Numbered from the stretch's first letter, positions 19,301 to 28,114 are shown. The stretch: DNA of 64,000 bases from an uncultured Eubacteriales bacterium (GCA_934393265.1 CAKRQL010000004.1:248001-312000), one strand, 5' to 3'. Numbers and translations are program-made. Notes: generated from the sequence alone by a model not told the origin.

Positions 19301-19891
19301 ACCGTATTTATCGCTTATCTTGCGGATACCGTACATTATTCTCCGCTCTTCGTCCATACCGTGGTTCTGTATTTCAAGATAGAAATCGTCGCCGAATATA
19401 CTCCGCATTTCGAGCGCGTACTTCTCCGCCTCCTCCATGCTCCTGGCGAGTATAAGCTGCGGTATCTTCCCGGCTACACAACCGGAGAGGGCTATAAGTC
19501 CGTCATGGTGCTCGCGAATCAGCTCCATATCAATACGCGGCTTCATATAGAACCCGTTTATAAAGCTCTCCGATACCATGTAGCAAAGATTGCGATACCC
19601 TGTTTCATTTTTGCACAGGAGTATCATATGGTTTCCGGACGAATCGCTCTTTCCCTCTTTCAAAAAGCGGCTCCGCGGAGCGACATAAACCTCGCAGCCG
19701 ATTATCGGCTTTATCCCCCCGGCACGGAGCGCGTCGTAAAATTCCACAGCACCGTACATGACGCCGTGGTCGGTTATTGCGACAGCCCCCTGCCCACATT
19801 CCCGCGCCTTCGCAGCTATACGGGAAATTCTCGCCGCGCCGTCAAGCAGGCTGTATTCGGTATGAAGATGAAGATGTACGAAATTTCCCAT
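16352..19891 (-). CDS. dnaE: DNA polymerase III subunit alpha (DnaE type)
   Basis: A 1,179-residue replicative polymerase. The N-terminal PHP domain begins FVHLHLHTEYSLLDG. The C-family polymerase core has GPGRGSGAGSLV and the catalytic acidic motif MPDFDIDF (about residue 400). A tandem helix-hairpin-helix region follows. The OB domain (about 1000-1080) starts VKIAGIITE and is followed by a short C-terminal domain. It lacks the internal exonuclease of PolC. Firmicutes normally also have PolC, which would be elsewhere. It follows whiA on the same strand, the usual Clostridia order. Confidence 0.96.
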   Translation of the reverse strand: MGNFVHLHLHTEYSLLDGAARISRIAAKARECGQGAVAITDHGVMYGAVEFYDALRAGGIKPIIGCEVYVAPRSRFLKEGKSDSSGNHMILLCKNETGYRNLCYMVSESFINGFYMKPRIDMELIREHHDGLIALSGCVAGKIPQLILARSMEEAEKYALEMRSIFGDDFYLEIQNHGMDEERRIMYGIRKISDKYGIPMVATNDVHYIEKTDADTQGTLMCIQTGNTVAEGKPFGFETDEYYFKSTEEMEELFRAFPGAVENTVEIAEKCNFDFSYDKLYLPDFTPEGNMTHAEKLRRDAYRGLEERIACGKISLSGRAREQYTERLEYELSVVDKMGFNAYFLIVADFVAYAKSQDIPVGPGRGSGAGSLVAFCIGITDVDPIEFDLLFERFLNPERVSMPDFDIDFCYIRREEVIDYVKRKYGEDKVAQIVTFGTLAPRAAVRDVGRALDIPYSKVDAVAKMIPREPDITLEQALSSKELRKLYLEDENVRKMLDIAREIEGMPRHASTHAAGVVITKEPTYTYVPLSYSGTGIVTQFDMNTDAKLGLVKFDFLGLRYLTVIHDAERSVRERIPDFDVTRIPKDDAETFRLLCDGRTDGVFQLESGGMKQVLTRLMPSELEDVIAVIALYRPGPMDSIDTFIRRKHGKEETVYRVPELRGVLDVTYGCIVYQEQVMQICRLLAGYSYAHADVVRRAMAKKKASAMQAERDSFISGCAEHGISRGDAEAIFDEMASFANYAFNKSHATAYGIVSYRTAYLKAHYPAEYYAALLTSVLNDRVKVKEYIDDAQKCGVRVLPPDINESGADFTVAGGNIRFGLTAINGVGKQFAEAVAKESAKRRFSSFDDFAARLSSSDINKRTVESLIKCGVFDSLGHRRSSLMAVYEAIIDSEHERMRNNISGQMDLFSVAEVHHKDGARPAYKYPDMPEYSAKELLILEKESSGMYFSGHMIDGYSEDIARHNTTGIGEILEAFSENPDGDPNSRLRDRAKVKIAGIITEQHTKVTRSGDTMAFFTLEDKLGEIEVIAFARQYSQFAKELFPENAVLVDGVISAEDGEAPRVMLSSLAPLRQNGNLPPEAPSLPASGSTEEKKENVESGTQKPGAGRLYIRVPSVTESAVSFIRRCSALHGGALQVVIFAEDTKRYLMLRDVSVRADDELLAKLHARFGEKNVVVN

Positions 19892-19978
19892 TTGCGTCCT
19901 TTCGGCGGCTTGTCCGTCTGCCGCGTATTTTTTACCGTATTTCTTATTTCGCCCGAGCTTACCTCAACCCGAGCTCAC

Positions 19979-20881
19979 TTACCCGTTTTGTTTCTTTGTA
20001 TTCTGTCCGTTCGCCGACAGCATGACCTCGCCTGCTTCCATTATTCTTTTCAGGCGATGACTTATCCCGGATTTCGATATCGGCGGTGTTGAAAGCGAGG
20101 CGAGGCGCGAAAGCGAAACATCACGATACTGAAGCCGGAGCCTCGCCGTCGCCTCAAGCTCCTCCGGGAGGGATGCAAGCAGGTGCGCGTCTGCGAGGCG
20201 CTCTATCACCGCTATCTGCCTGACAGCGACATCGACCGCCTTGCCTATATTGTTTGTTTCGCAGTTTGCTATTCTGCGTGCGTCGTTACGCATGTCCTTG
20301 ACTATTTTTCGGTTCATGAAGATAAACGCCGTCCCGTTCATGCCGGCGGAAACAAAGAAGTCCTCTATTGACTCGCTCTTTCTGAAATACAAAACCGTTT
20401 CGTTGCGGCGTCTCGCAAGCTTCGGCTTAAGCCCCGCATTCTCAAAGCAACGTTGCATCACATCCGCCCGGTCGTAAAGAGAAAATTCAAGCGAATACTG
20501 CCTTTCCGGGTCGGAGACCCTGCCAGAGACGAGAAACACGCCGCGGAGAAAATTCTCACGGCACAGGGGACACCGCTCTTCAATGAGGGGTTCCTCACTA
20601 TCTACCCCGCGCAGATACTTTTCTGCGGCGGGAGAGGAAAAGCAGAGTGCCTTTCCCCTGCCCCCTTTTTTGGGTGCGGAAATCACGGCATTCTTGCCGT
20701 ATACATCGCGTATCGATTCAAGTAGAGCGCCGCAGGTCTCTTTGTCGGCATACACGGTCACAGTGCCGGAATTTACCTCTCCGCGTGCGGCAAGCACACC
20801 GCACAGCAATGCTCTGCGACAGCACGGCTTCTTCGGAGGGTCCCCGGTTATTTCTTTTTTGCAATCGGTTGAAAAGGACAT
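19979..20881 (-). CDS. whiA: DNA-binding protein WhiA
   Basis: A 300-residue regulator. Residues 1-210 have the degenerate LAGLIDADG homing-endonuclease fold (GVLAARGEV, then GVFLVSGRVSDP). The C-terminal helix-turn-helix carries LARLSxPPISKSGISHRLKRI-like residues near 255-280. WhiA affects cell division and chromosome segregation in Firmicutes and sporulation in Streptomyces. In most Firmicutes it sits in rapZ-yvcK-whiA. Here it directly follows murB with a 36-base gap and neither rapZ nor yvcK is present. Confidence 0.95.
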   Translation of the reverse strand: MSFSTDCKKEITGDPPKKPCCRRALLCGVLAARGEVNSGTVTVYADKETCGALLESIRDVYGKNAVISAPKKGGRGKALCFSSPAAEKYLRGVDSEEPLIEERCPLCRENFLRGVFLVSGRVSDPERQYSLEFSLYDRADVMQRCFENAGLKPKLARRRNETVLYFRKSESIEDFFVSAGMNGTAFIFMNRKIVKDMRNDARRIANCETNNIGKAVDVAVRQIAVIERLADAHLLASLPEELEATARLRLQYRDVSLSRLASLSTPPISKSGISHRLKRIMEAGEVMLSANGQNTKKQNG

Positions 20882-20917
20882 ACCGCCTCCGTAAATTTCC
20901 GGATATTTCCGATAAAA

Positions 20918-21802
20918 TCAAGACAAAATCTCTATTTCCGTGTTCAGCGTCACGCCGTAAAGTCGACTTACCTCAGCACGGATGTACTCTATAAGCCGCG
21001 CTACATCAGAGGATGTGGCACCGCCGTCGTTAATGATAAATCCGGCATGCTTCTCAGAGACCACGGCACCGCCGATGCGCACGCCGCGCAGACCCGCGGC
21101 GTCTATAAGTCGCGCAGGTATCACGCCTCCGTTGCGAAGAAATACACTGCCGAGACTCCTGCCCTGCGGCTGTGATTCCCTTCTTTTCCGGTTTATTGCG
21201 GCAATTCTCGTAAGCGTAGCGGCAGGGTCACACCCCTCCGCACGGAATGTCGCGTCGATAAGATAGAGCCCACCGGCGTGCAACGCCGAATAACGGTATG
21301 AAAAATCCATATCGGCGGCACTCATGACAAACGTCTCTCCCTCGTCGGCGGAATAAATCGTCGCACGCAGGAGGTAATCTGCGCAGGAGCCTCCGAACGA
21401 GCCGCAGTTTGAATATACAAATCCGCCGACAGTCCCGGGTATTCCGCATACCGGAGAAAAATCAGCCAGACCGCGCTCTGCCGCGACCCTCACAAGATAC
21501 GGGACCGGGCACCCGCAGGAAACGGTAATCTCATTATCCCGGCACTCTATGGCTGTAAGCAGGTCGGTTCTGACTATCACCCCGGTATAAATTCCGTCCG
21601 GCGGGAGAATATTTGTCATATTTCCGACGACGCGATAGCGTCTGCCGGACGAATGTAAACGGGAAATAACGGCGCATAAAGCGTCGCCGCTCTGCGGCGA
21701 TATGGCGAGATATGCCCGTCCGCCACAGCCCATTGATGACATTTTTGACAGGTCGGGGAGGAACTCATATGAGCACCCCTCGCTTTCGGTGTAAGAAAAC
21801 AT
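20918..21802 (-). CDS. murB: UDP-N-acetylenolpyruvoylglucosamine reductase MurB
   Basis: A 294-residue FAD enzyme that reduces UDP-GlcNAc-enolpyruvate to UDP-MurNAc with NADPH in the cytoplasm. The FAD/PCMH region includes VGNMTNILPPDG and GIPGTVGG. The substrate-binding part shows GSVFLRN with the catalytic serine, GLRG, and EKHAGFIINDGGA. This is the short Gram-positive type. It shares strand and spacing with whiA and dnaE. Confidence 0.93.
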   Translation of the reverse strand: MFSYTESEGCSYEFLPDLSKMSSMGCGGRAYLAISPQSGDALCAVISRLHSSGRRYRVVGNMTNILPPDGIYTGVIVRTDLLTAIECRDNEITVSCGCPVPYLVRVAAERGLADFSPVCGIPGTVGGFVYSNCGSFGGSCADYLLRATIYSADEGETFVMSAADMDFSYRYSALHAGGLYLIDATFRAEGCDPAATLTRIAAINRKRRESQPQGRSLGSVFLRNGGVIPARLIDAAGLRGVRIGGAVVSEKHAGFIINDGGATSSDVARLIEYIRAEVSRLYGVTLNTEIEILS

Positions 21803-21879
21803 GTACGGTATATCTCCGTTCCTTTATTCTCTTTTCACTTCCTGTCTTTTTCTCCCCGGCGATCATGGCTGTCCGAAAG

Positions 21880-23592
21880 CTATTCTTTCTCCGCCGCTTT
21901 TCTGTATTCCTCGCGCTCGAGCAGCATATCCACCGCAGCGGCGCGCTGTGAGTATGTTACCTTTATTCCGCCGAGAACTCTCGAGAGCTCGGCTATCCTG
22001 CCCTCATCGTCAAGGGCACGCACGGATGTTTCGGTTTTTCCACCGACATCGGTCTTTGTGATAAGGAGATGCAGGTCGGCAAGGGAGGCTATCTGCGCGC
22101 TGTGCGTTACGCATATCACCTGTGATGCACGCGAGAGGCCGAGCATGCGTATTCCTATCTTCCGCGCTGTCTTGCCGGAGACGCCGGCGTCTATTTCATC
22201 GAATATGAGCGTGCCTGCGCCCTCGCTGTCCGCAATGACCGAGCGGAGCGCGAGCATGACGCGCGACATCTCGCCGCCTGAGGCGGTTTTTGAAAGCGGT
22301 GCGGGATCCGCTCCGGCATTTGCCGAGAAGAAAAGCTCCGGCTCGTCATATCCGAGCCTGTCGAGCGAATATTTTCTGCCGTCTCTTCGTTCGGACACCG
22401 TAACATAGAATGTCGCCTTTGGCATATCGAGATACCCAAGGCTGTCCTTTACCCGCTCACCTATCTCTCGCGCGGCGGATAGCCTCGCCTCGTGGAGTCT
22501 GTCCGCGAGCGCCGCCGCTTTGGTATAAAGCTCCTCTTCGCGCTTTGTAAGCTCTGTGGCAATCTCATCGGAATTTTCTATCCCCTGAAGCTCTGCCGCG
22601 ATTTTTTCTCTGAAAGCGAGAATATCGGCAATGGTAGCTCCATACTTGCGTTGTAGCTTTGTTATTCTGTCGAGGCGCGCCTCAATTTCGTTGAGAGTCT
22701 CCTCCGGATCTGCGTCAAATTCGGATATGACATCGTGAACCGATTCGGCAATGTCCTCCGTTCTGTATAGAAAATCCGTGAGCCTCTCCGCGTATGCGGC
22801 AAAGTCCGGGATAACATCGGATATCTGCTTTAGCGCCTGTGCCGAGCGGTCAAGAAGGAAAGCCACGCTCCCCTTTTCGCTCCCGCGAAGTGCCTTGTAT
22901 ACAAAGCCCGCGTTCTTTATTATACGCTCGCTGTTCTTGATTTTTGCCTTACGGTCGATAAGCTCTTCAAGCTCGCCGTCCGTTAATCCTGCGGAATCTA
23001 TATCTTTGAGCTGATATGCGAGAATCTCGCGGAGTCTCTCACCCTCTGAGTGGCGGCGCTCGTTTTCCTTTATCTCTCTCCTGCACTCCTCGAGCGCGGA
23101 GTACGCCTCGGCATAATCGGAGAGAAGAGCGGCACAGCCGGCATATCGGTCGAGGAGCGCCACCTTTGCGCCCCTGTCGGAATATTCCCCGTTATCGCCC
23201 TGCCCGTGCATGGTGATGAGCGCGGGAGAAACGGCGCGGAGGACGGAGAGCGTGACGCCACGCCCGTTTATCCTGATAGCGGAGCGCCCGTCCGTGCCTA
23301 TGTTTCTTTGAATAAGTATATTTCCGTCCTCGTCCGGATATACGCCCGCCGTACTCAGTATTTTCAGAGCTTCCTCACCAATACTGCCGAACAGCCCGGA
23401 AACCATAGCCCCCGTCTCTCCGGTTCTTATGAGCTCCCTGTCCGCCTTACCACCGAGGAGAAGAAGTATGCTGTCGAGCATCACCGATTTTCCTGCTCCG
23501 GTCTCTCCGGTCAGTGCCGTAAAGTGCGGGTCAAAATCTATATCCGCACATTTTATCACCGCTATGTTTTCTATATGCAAGGATTGCAGCAT
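21880..23592 (-). CDS. recN: DNA repair protein RecN
   Basis: A 570-residue SMC-like ATPase acting at double-strand breaks. It has the Walker A GETGAGKS near residue 30. Two long coiled-coil arms follow (about 160-380). The signature SGGEMSRVMLAL and Walker B TLIFDEIDAGVSG lie near the C-terminus. Length is normal. It is the last gene of the nusB-to-recN string; in most Clostridia spoIVB and spo0A follow, but here murB follows. Confidence 0.95.
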   Translation of the reverse strand: MLQSLHIENIAVIKCADIDFDPHFTALTGETGAGKSVMLDSILLLLGGKADRELIRTGETGAMVSGLFGSIGEEALKILSTAGVYPDEDGNILIQRNIGTDGRSAIRINGRGVTLSVLRAVSPALITMHGQGDNGEYSDRGAKVALLDRYAGCAALLSDYAEAYSALEECRREIKENERRHSEGERLREILAYQLKDIDSAGLTDGELEELIDRKAKIKNSERIIKNAGFVYKALRGSEKGSVAFLLDRSAQALKQISDVIPDFAAYAERLTDFLYRTEDIAESVHDVISEFDADPEETLNEIEARLDRITKLQRKYGATIADILAFREKIAAELQGIENSDEIATELTKREEELYTKAAALADRLHEARLSAAREIGERVKDSLGYLDMPKATFYVTVSERRDGRKYSLDRLGYDEPELFFSANAGADPAPLSKTASGGEMSRVMLALRSVIADSEGAGTLIFDEIDAGVSGKTARKIGIRMLGLSRASQVICVTHSAQIASLADLHLLITKTDVGGKTETSVRALDDEGRIAELSRVLGGIKVTYSQRAAAVDMLLEREEYRKAAEKE

Positions 23593-23611
23593 TTGTTTTT
23601 CCTCCGTCAGA

Positions 23612-24067
23612 TTATCCGAATCTGAAGGTATCGCGCAGCTTTTTCTCCGTCTCCTTTGCGGCGGCGGCAGTCTTTATGACAAGGAGAATGGTGTCATCTC
23701 CGGCGACGCTGCCGATTATCTCGTTATAGCCGCAGGAATCGACGCAGACGGCGACGGCATTTGCCATGCCGGCATACGTCTTTATAACAACTATATTTTC
23801 AGCCGCCTCAATATTCGTCACAGCGTCGGTTATAGCCGAGTTCAGCACCGGAACACCGGATTCGCGGCGCATCTGCGGAAGTATATACTTATAGGTCCCG
23901 CGGCTTGTGGTACCCTTTACAAGCTTCAGCTGCTTTATGTCGCGCGAAACCGTCGTCTGTGTCGCGTTTATTCCCGCATCCGCGAGTCTGCGAATCAGGG
24001 CATCCTGCGTATCTATCTCGTATTTTTCAACGAGCTCAAGTATTTTTTCCTGTCTTGCGTTTTTCAT
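23612..24067 (-). CDS. argR: Arginine repressor ArgR
   Basis: A 151-residue arginine-responsive regulator. The winged helix-turn-helix occupies residues 1-70 (ATQTTVSRDIKQLKL). The C-terminal trimerization and arginine-binding domain contains GSVAGDDTILLV, matching the ligand motif of the family. Placement between nadK and recN is conserved in Clostridia and does not imply that it controls these neighbours. Confidence 0.95.
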   Translation of the reverse strand: MKNARQEKILELVEKYEIDTQDALIRRLADAGINATQTTVSRDIKQLKLVKGTTSRGTYKYILPQMRRESGVPVLNSAITDAVTNIEAAENIVVIKTYAGMANAVAVCVDSCGYNEIIGSVAGDDTILLVIKTAAAAKETEKKLRDTFRFG

Positions 24068-24083
24068 TGTCTTTCCTTTCGTG

Positions 24084-24923
24084 TCAGAGGATGTTCTGCG
24101 TAAGCTTCATTTTATCGAAGAGGTTTCTGAACATATTACCGTTGCAGAATGAGAGCATTTCGAGCCTGTGCGCCGATTTGCGCACCTCGCACGACGCGCC
24201 GGGCAGAAGAGACGCGAGGTCCCTGCCGTCTATACTTATTTTCATCGGTGCCGTTCCTGTATTTGTCACCGTCAGCGTCTCGTCCGCGCCGAAGATCAGA
24301 GAGCGGTTGAAGAATGTATGCGGGCATATCGGCGTTACAAGCAGAGACTCGACATTCTGCGCCACCACCGGACCGCCTGCCGAGAGCGAATATGCGGTAG
24401 AGCCGGCGGGGGTCGCAAATATTATTCCGTCCGCGCGGTACCGGAGACACTCCCCGATACTGTCACCGAGCAAAAAGTCCGCCATACCGAGCGGGGCTGA
24501 ATGCGAGAGTATTATATCGTTTACCGCGTACCGCCCAAGCCGCACACCGTCCGTTATGACTTCGAGGAGCATTTTTTCATGCACCGTATATCTCCCGTCT
24601 CTGAGCCCTGCGAGCTTTCCTATATCCGCCGGCTCGGTCTCGCTGAGATAACCGAGCTTCCCGAGATTGACGCCCGTCAGCGGTATACCGTGCGCGACGG
24701 CATAAACCGACGCATCAAGCACCGAGCCGTCGCCGCCTATTACAACTATCGCCTCGGCAGAGCCGGGAAATTCGTCATACGGAACCGTATCCGGAAGTCT
24801 CCCGGCATACTTCCGCTCCGTCATTACCGTAATTCCCGCCGCGGCGAGCGTTTTGCACACCGCAATGGTAACGGCAAGGTCTTTATCCTTGTTTTCGTTG
24901 GGGATGAGAGCTATATTCTTCAT
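24084..24923 (-). CDS. nadK: NAD kinase
   Basis: A 279-residue cytoplasmic kinase that phosphorylates NAD to NADP. It shows the catalytic GGDGSVLDA motif, NLGKLGYLS, and the glycine-rich PAGSTAYSLSAGGPVV segment of the second domain. Length is typical. It lies 16 bases upstream of argR in the nusB-recN string. Confidence 0.95.
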   Translation of the reverse strand: MKNIALIPNENKDKDLAVTIAVCKTLAAAGITVMTERKYAGRLPDTVPYDEFPGSAEAIVVIGGDGSVLDASVYAVAHGIPLTGVNLGKLGYLSETEPADIGKLAGLRDGRYTVHEKMLLEVITDGVRLGRYAVNDIILSHSAPLGMADFLLGDSIGECLRYRADGIIFATPAGSTAYSLSAGGPVVAQNVESLLVTPICPHTFFNRSLIFGADETLTVTNTGTAPMKISIDGRDLASLLPGASCEVRKSAHRLEMLSFCNGNMFRNLFDKMKLTQNIL

Positions 24924-24956
24924 TGATACCCCTTTCCGCTGCGGTTCTGCCCCGCT

Positions 24957-25682
24957 TTATTTTCTCATATATGCAAGATATTCCGTATTTCCGTCTCCGC
25001 CGAGTATCGGAGATGCAATGCATCCGAGCACCGTAAAGCCGCACTTAGCGGCGAAGTCAAGAACCCGACCGACCGCCGATGCGCGCACTGCGGCGTCACG
25101 CACTATGCCGCCCTTTCCTATTCCGGCGGGTCCGACCTCGAATTGCGGTTTTATAAGACATATAAAATCGCCGTGCTCGGCAAGGACGGTCATTACATTC
25201 GGAATTATGTATGTAGCCGAAATGAACGAAACATCCATAACGGCAAGCTCCGGTGTATAAAAGAGTTTATCAGGAGACAGATAGCGCGCATTGCAATTCT
25301 CAACCGATGTCACCCGCGGGTCGCCCGCAAGGCTCGCGGCAAGCTGTCCGTGCCCGGAATCAACGGCGATTACATGCTTTGCACCGCTTTTCAGGAGGCA
25401 ATCGGTAAATCCCCCTGTCGACGCTCCTATATCAAGGCACATGCGCCCCGTGGGGTCAATGCCGAATGCGGAGAGCGCCGCCTCAAGCTTCAGCCCGCCG
25501 CGGCTCGCATATCTTCTGTCATCCGATATAAGAATGACATTATCCGCGTCATCCGGTACATCGAATGCCGGCTTTGTGACGGTTCGCCCGCCGACGGTCA
25601 CTGCGCCCGTTTTTATATAATCCTGCGCCTCCGTCCGGCTCTTTGCAAAGCCGCGCGAGAAGAGAAAAACATCAAGCCTCAT
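24957..25682 (-). CDS. tlyA: TlyA-family rRNA 2'-O-methyltransferase
   Basis: A 241-residue protein with an N-terminal S4 RNA-binding domain (1-60, MRLDVFLFSRGFAKSRTEAQ as landmark) and an FtsJ/RrmJ-type SAM-dependent methyltransferase domain with motif I LDIGASTGGFTD near residue 82. Such proteins methylate ribose hydroxyls of rRNA, and some have haemolysin annotations of doubtful meaning. Its start overlaps the xseB stop by 11 bases, so the two are coupled. Dxs and IspA, usual neighbours, are absent. Confidence 0.92.
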   Translation of the reverse strand: MRLDVFLFSRGFAKSRTEAQDYIKTGAVTVGGRTVTKPAFDVPDDADNVILISDDRRYASRGGLKLEAALSAFGIDPTGRMCLDIGASTGGFTDCLLKSGAKHVIAVDSGHGQLAASLAGDPRVTSVENCNARYLSPDKLFYTPELAVMDVSFISATYIIPNVMTVLAEHGDFICLIKPQFEVGPAGIGKGGIVRDAAVRASAVGRVLDFAAKCGFTVLGCIASPILGGDGNTEYLAYMRK

Positions 25683-25911
25683 CTGACGCTACCGTAAAAG
25701 CCGTGTCGGTGACGGTACCGTCTGCGCCCTCTGTCAGGAGGCGCACCTTCTGCTCCGCGTTATCGAGTGCCGAATTGCAGAATTTAACGAGCTCGACCGA
25801 GCGCGAAAATGCCTTTATCTGCTCGTCGAGGGTCATGTCCCCGCCCTCGAGCTTTCTTACCGTATCCTCGAGCTCCGCGAGTGCGGACTCAAAGGTCATA
25901 TCCTTTTTCAT
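25672..25911 (-). CDS. xseB: Exodeoxyribonuclease VII small subunit
   Basis: A 79-residue helical protein that coats the XseA helical extension. The conserved core is FESALAELEDTVRKLEGGDMTLDEQI. It lies 24 bases after xseA and overlaps tlyA. The C-terminal tail after residue 62 is longer than in many homologues and not recognisable. Confidence 0.93.
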   Translation of the reverse strand: MKKDMTFESALAELEDTVRKLEGGDMTLDEQIKAFSRSVELVKFCNSALDNAEQKVRLLTEGADGTVTDTAFTVASDEA

Positions 25912-25935
25912 GGTATTCCTCCGCTTTGTGTAGAG

Positions 25936-27153
25936 TTATTTTCGTTCGGCTGTTATTTCGCCGTCCGACATACGGAGCCGGAACTCTCCGCCCGCCGGAA
26001 TATCCGCGACGGAAGAGACCGCCCTGCCCCCGATGCTCGCGACGGAATAGCCGCGCCGCAGTATGGCGAGCGGGCTCATGGCATCCGCCTTGCCCGCAAG
26101 GAGTGCGAGCGCGTTTCGCTTTGCGGTAAGAAATGCTGTGCAAGCGCGCGCCGCGTCATCGGAAAGTGAGGCGAGCTTTTCACGCCTATCCGAAAACATG
26201 AGCGCAGGGTCGGAAAAAACCTTGCTCATGCGCAATGTATCAAGGCGTTCTCTGCATCTTCCGGCATTTCTCACAAGAGCCGCCGCGCACCTCTCCTCCG
26301 CCGTATCGAGCGAGAGCCGGAGCTCACGCACATCGGGAACCGCAAGCTCCGCCGCGGCAGACGGTGTCGGCGCGCGCATATCCGCGACAAAGTCGCAGAT
26401 CGTATAATCTCTCTCGTGCCCGACAGCCGATATTATCGGGACCGTAGCGGCATATATGCGCCGCGCGAGCTTTTCGCTGTTGAAAGCCCAAAGGTCCTCT
26501 ATCGACCCGCCGCCACGACCTATTATGACAACATCGCAAAGGCGCGAGCGGTCAAAATAATCAACGGCGGCAATAAGATTTTCCTCGGCTCCGTCTCCCT
26601 GTACAAGGCTGCCGTAAACATATACCCTTGCGAGAGGAAAGCGCCGGTTCATGACGTTTATTATATCCCGTACAGCCGCTCCGGTCGGCGAGGTTATCAC
26701 TCCTACCCTCATTGGCATTTTCGGGAGCGGGAGCTTGTGCTCCTCGTCAAAGAGCCCCTCTCTGCCGAGCTTTTCTTTCAGCTGCTCGTAAGCCAGCGCG
26801 AGCGCGCCGACTCCGTCCGGCTGCATCGTCGAGACGTATATCTGATATTCTCCGCGGACGGGATAAACCGAAACCGTACCGCTGACAATGACTTTCATTC
26901 CGTTCTCGGGAGTGAAGCGCAGGCGAGCGGCGGAGGAGCGGAACATCACCGCCCTTATCTGCCCGCCGTCGTCTTTAAGAGAAAAATAGAGGTGCCCCGT
27001 AGATGAATGCGCGACGAAATTCGATATTTCTCCGGTGACATATATTCCCGCCATCGGCTTTGCCGATTCTATTATTCCCTTTATCCGCTCATTGAGCTCG
27101 GATACCGTGATGGGCGCGCCGCTACCGCGCTCGCGCAATGCGGTTATATCCAT
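25936..27153 (-). CDS. xseA: Exodeoxyribonuclease VII large subunit
   Basis: A 405-residue nuclease subunit. The N-terminal OB domain (about 15-110) precedes the catalytic domain with GVITSPTGAAVRDI, the metal-site motif IIGRGGGSIEDLWAFN, and the ISAVGHERDYTICDFVAD and RAPTPSAAAEL stretches. The coiled-coil arm and C-terminal strand region follow. With XseB it degrades single-stranded DNA to oligonucleotides. Confidence 0.96.
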   Translation of the reverse strand: MDITALRERGSGAPITVSELNERIKGIIESAKPMAGIYVTGEISNFVAHSSTGHLYFSLKDDGGQIRAVMFRSSAARLRFTPENGMKVIVSGTVSVYPVRGEYQIYVSTMQPDGVGALALAYEQLKEKLGREGLFDEEHKLPLPKMPMRVGVITSPTGAAVRDIINVMNRRFPLARVYVYGSLVQGDGAEENLIAAVDYFDRSRLCDVVIIGRGGGSIEDLWAFNSEKLARRIYAATVPIISAVGHERDYTICDFVADMRAPTPSAAAELAVPDVRELRLSLDTAEERCAAALVRNAGRCRERLDTLRMSKVFSDPALMFSDRREKLASLSDDAARACTAFLTAKRNALALLAGKADAMSPLAILRRGYSVASIGGRAVSSVADIPAGGEFRLRMSDGEITAERK

Positions 27154-27154
27154 T

Positions 27155-28114
27155 TCAGAACTCCTTCATATACCTCCGGCGGGCGAGCGCGGCTATGCCG
27201 ACGGCGTTGTCAGCCGAGAGCGCCGGCTCTGCAAAATGCGCCGTATCGCCGTAGCGGGCGCGCAACCGGGACTTTATAACGGAATTGCTCATAACTCCTC
27301 CGGCAAAGACCTTCGGCAGGTCGCCACATACGGAGATACCGTAGTCGCAGAGAGCGATTATCGCGTCGGTAACATATTCGAGAACAAAAGCACTGACCTT
27401 CCGGGCGTCCCCGGTGTCGCGATACAGCTTTGCGGCTATGTTCTCTATTCCTGAGAGATTTATTCTTCCGTCTGTCAGCATGATTTTTCTTTTCGGTAGC
27501 TTGCCCGTATATTCAAGCGCGGCGGCTTCTATATGCGCCCCGGCGGGAAAAGGCATACCCATAAGCACTCCCGTGCGGTCAATAAGCTGACCCGCGTTTA
27601 TGTCGGCTGTACCGCCGAGGAGCCGGGTCTCAAAGCCGGAAGAACTGCCGTGCACGGTGAGAAGCTCGGTAGTGCCGCCGGAAATATGAAAAGCCAAAAA
27701 ATCATGTCCGTCCGAGAGCTCCGTCATTTCGGAGGAAAAGAGCGCTGCCATGATATGCCCGCATTGGTGCGAAAATTCATATACGGGAATACCGAGCGCA
27801 GCCCCCGCGGACATCGCCGCGGAAGCTCCGGCAAGGAAACAAGGCATATATGAGCCTTCCGTATTTCTCGGGCGCGAGGATACGCCGATACATACAGGTT
27901 GTCTGCCGGATAGTACGGCGCGCGCCTCCTCCATTGCAGAGGGGAGATTTTTCACATGGGCAAAAACCGCATCCGACTGACGGAGCCCGCGCTCACCGGG
28001 CTTTACCGGCAAGGGGCGTTTGATATTTGCGAGCAAGTGTCCGCCGGTTGTCATAAGGGAGACAGAGGTCGTATAATTGCTCGTGTCTATCCCCATTACA
28101 ATGCGCTCGTCCAT
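27155..28114 (-). CDS. TsaD/Kae1-like ASKHA protein (peptidase M22 paralogue)
   Basis: A 319-residue member of the Kae1/TsaD superfamily. It starts GIDTSNYTTSVSLM, has the metal-type HQxGH motif near residue 136, SGGTTEL, and a C-terminal FAGGVMSNSVI and SADNAVGIAAL. It is clearly related to TsaD (tRNA t6A synthesis) but lacks several TsaD-typical segments such as the canonical H-x3-H spacing context, and it sits between nusB and xseA, where Clostridia commonly carry a second, diverged copy. The role of that paralogue is unknown. A true tsaD is expected elsewhere. Its start overlaps the nusB stop. Confidence 0.8.
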   Translation of the reverse strand: MDERIVMGIDTSNYTTSVSLMTTGGHLLANIKRPLPVKPGERGLRQSDAVFAHVKNLPSAMEEARAVLSGRQPVCIGVSSRPRNTEGSYMPCFLAGASAAMSAGAALGIPVYEFSHQCGHIMAALFSSEMTELSDGHDFLAFHISGGTTELLTVHGSSSGFETRLLGGTADINAGQLIDRTGVLMGMPFPAGAHIEAAALEYTGKLPKRKIMLTDGRINLSGIENIAAKLYRDTGDARKVSAFVLEYVTDAIIALCDYGISVCGDLPKVFAGGVMSNSVIKSRLRARYGDTAHFAEPALSADNAVGIAALARRRYMKEF

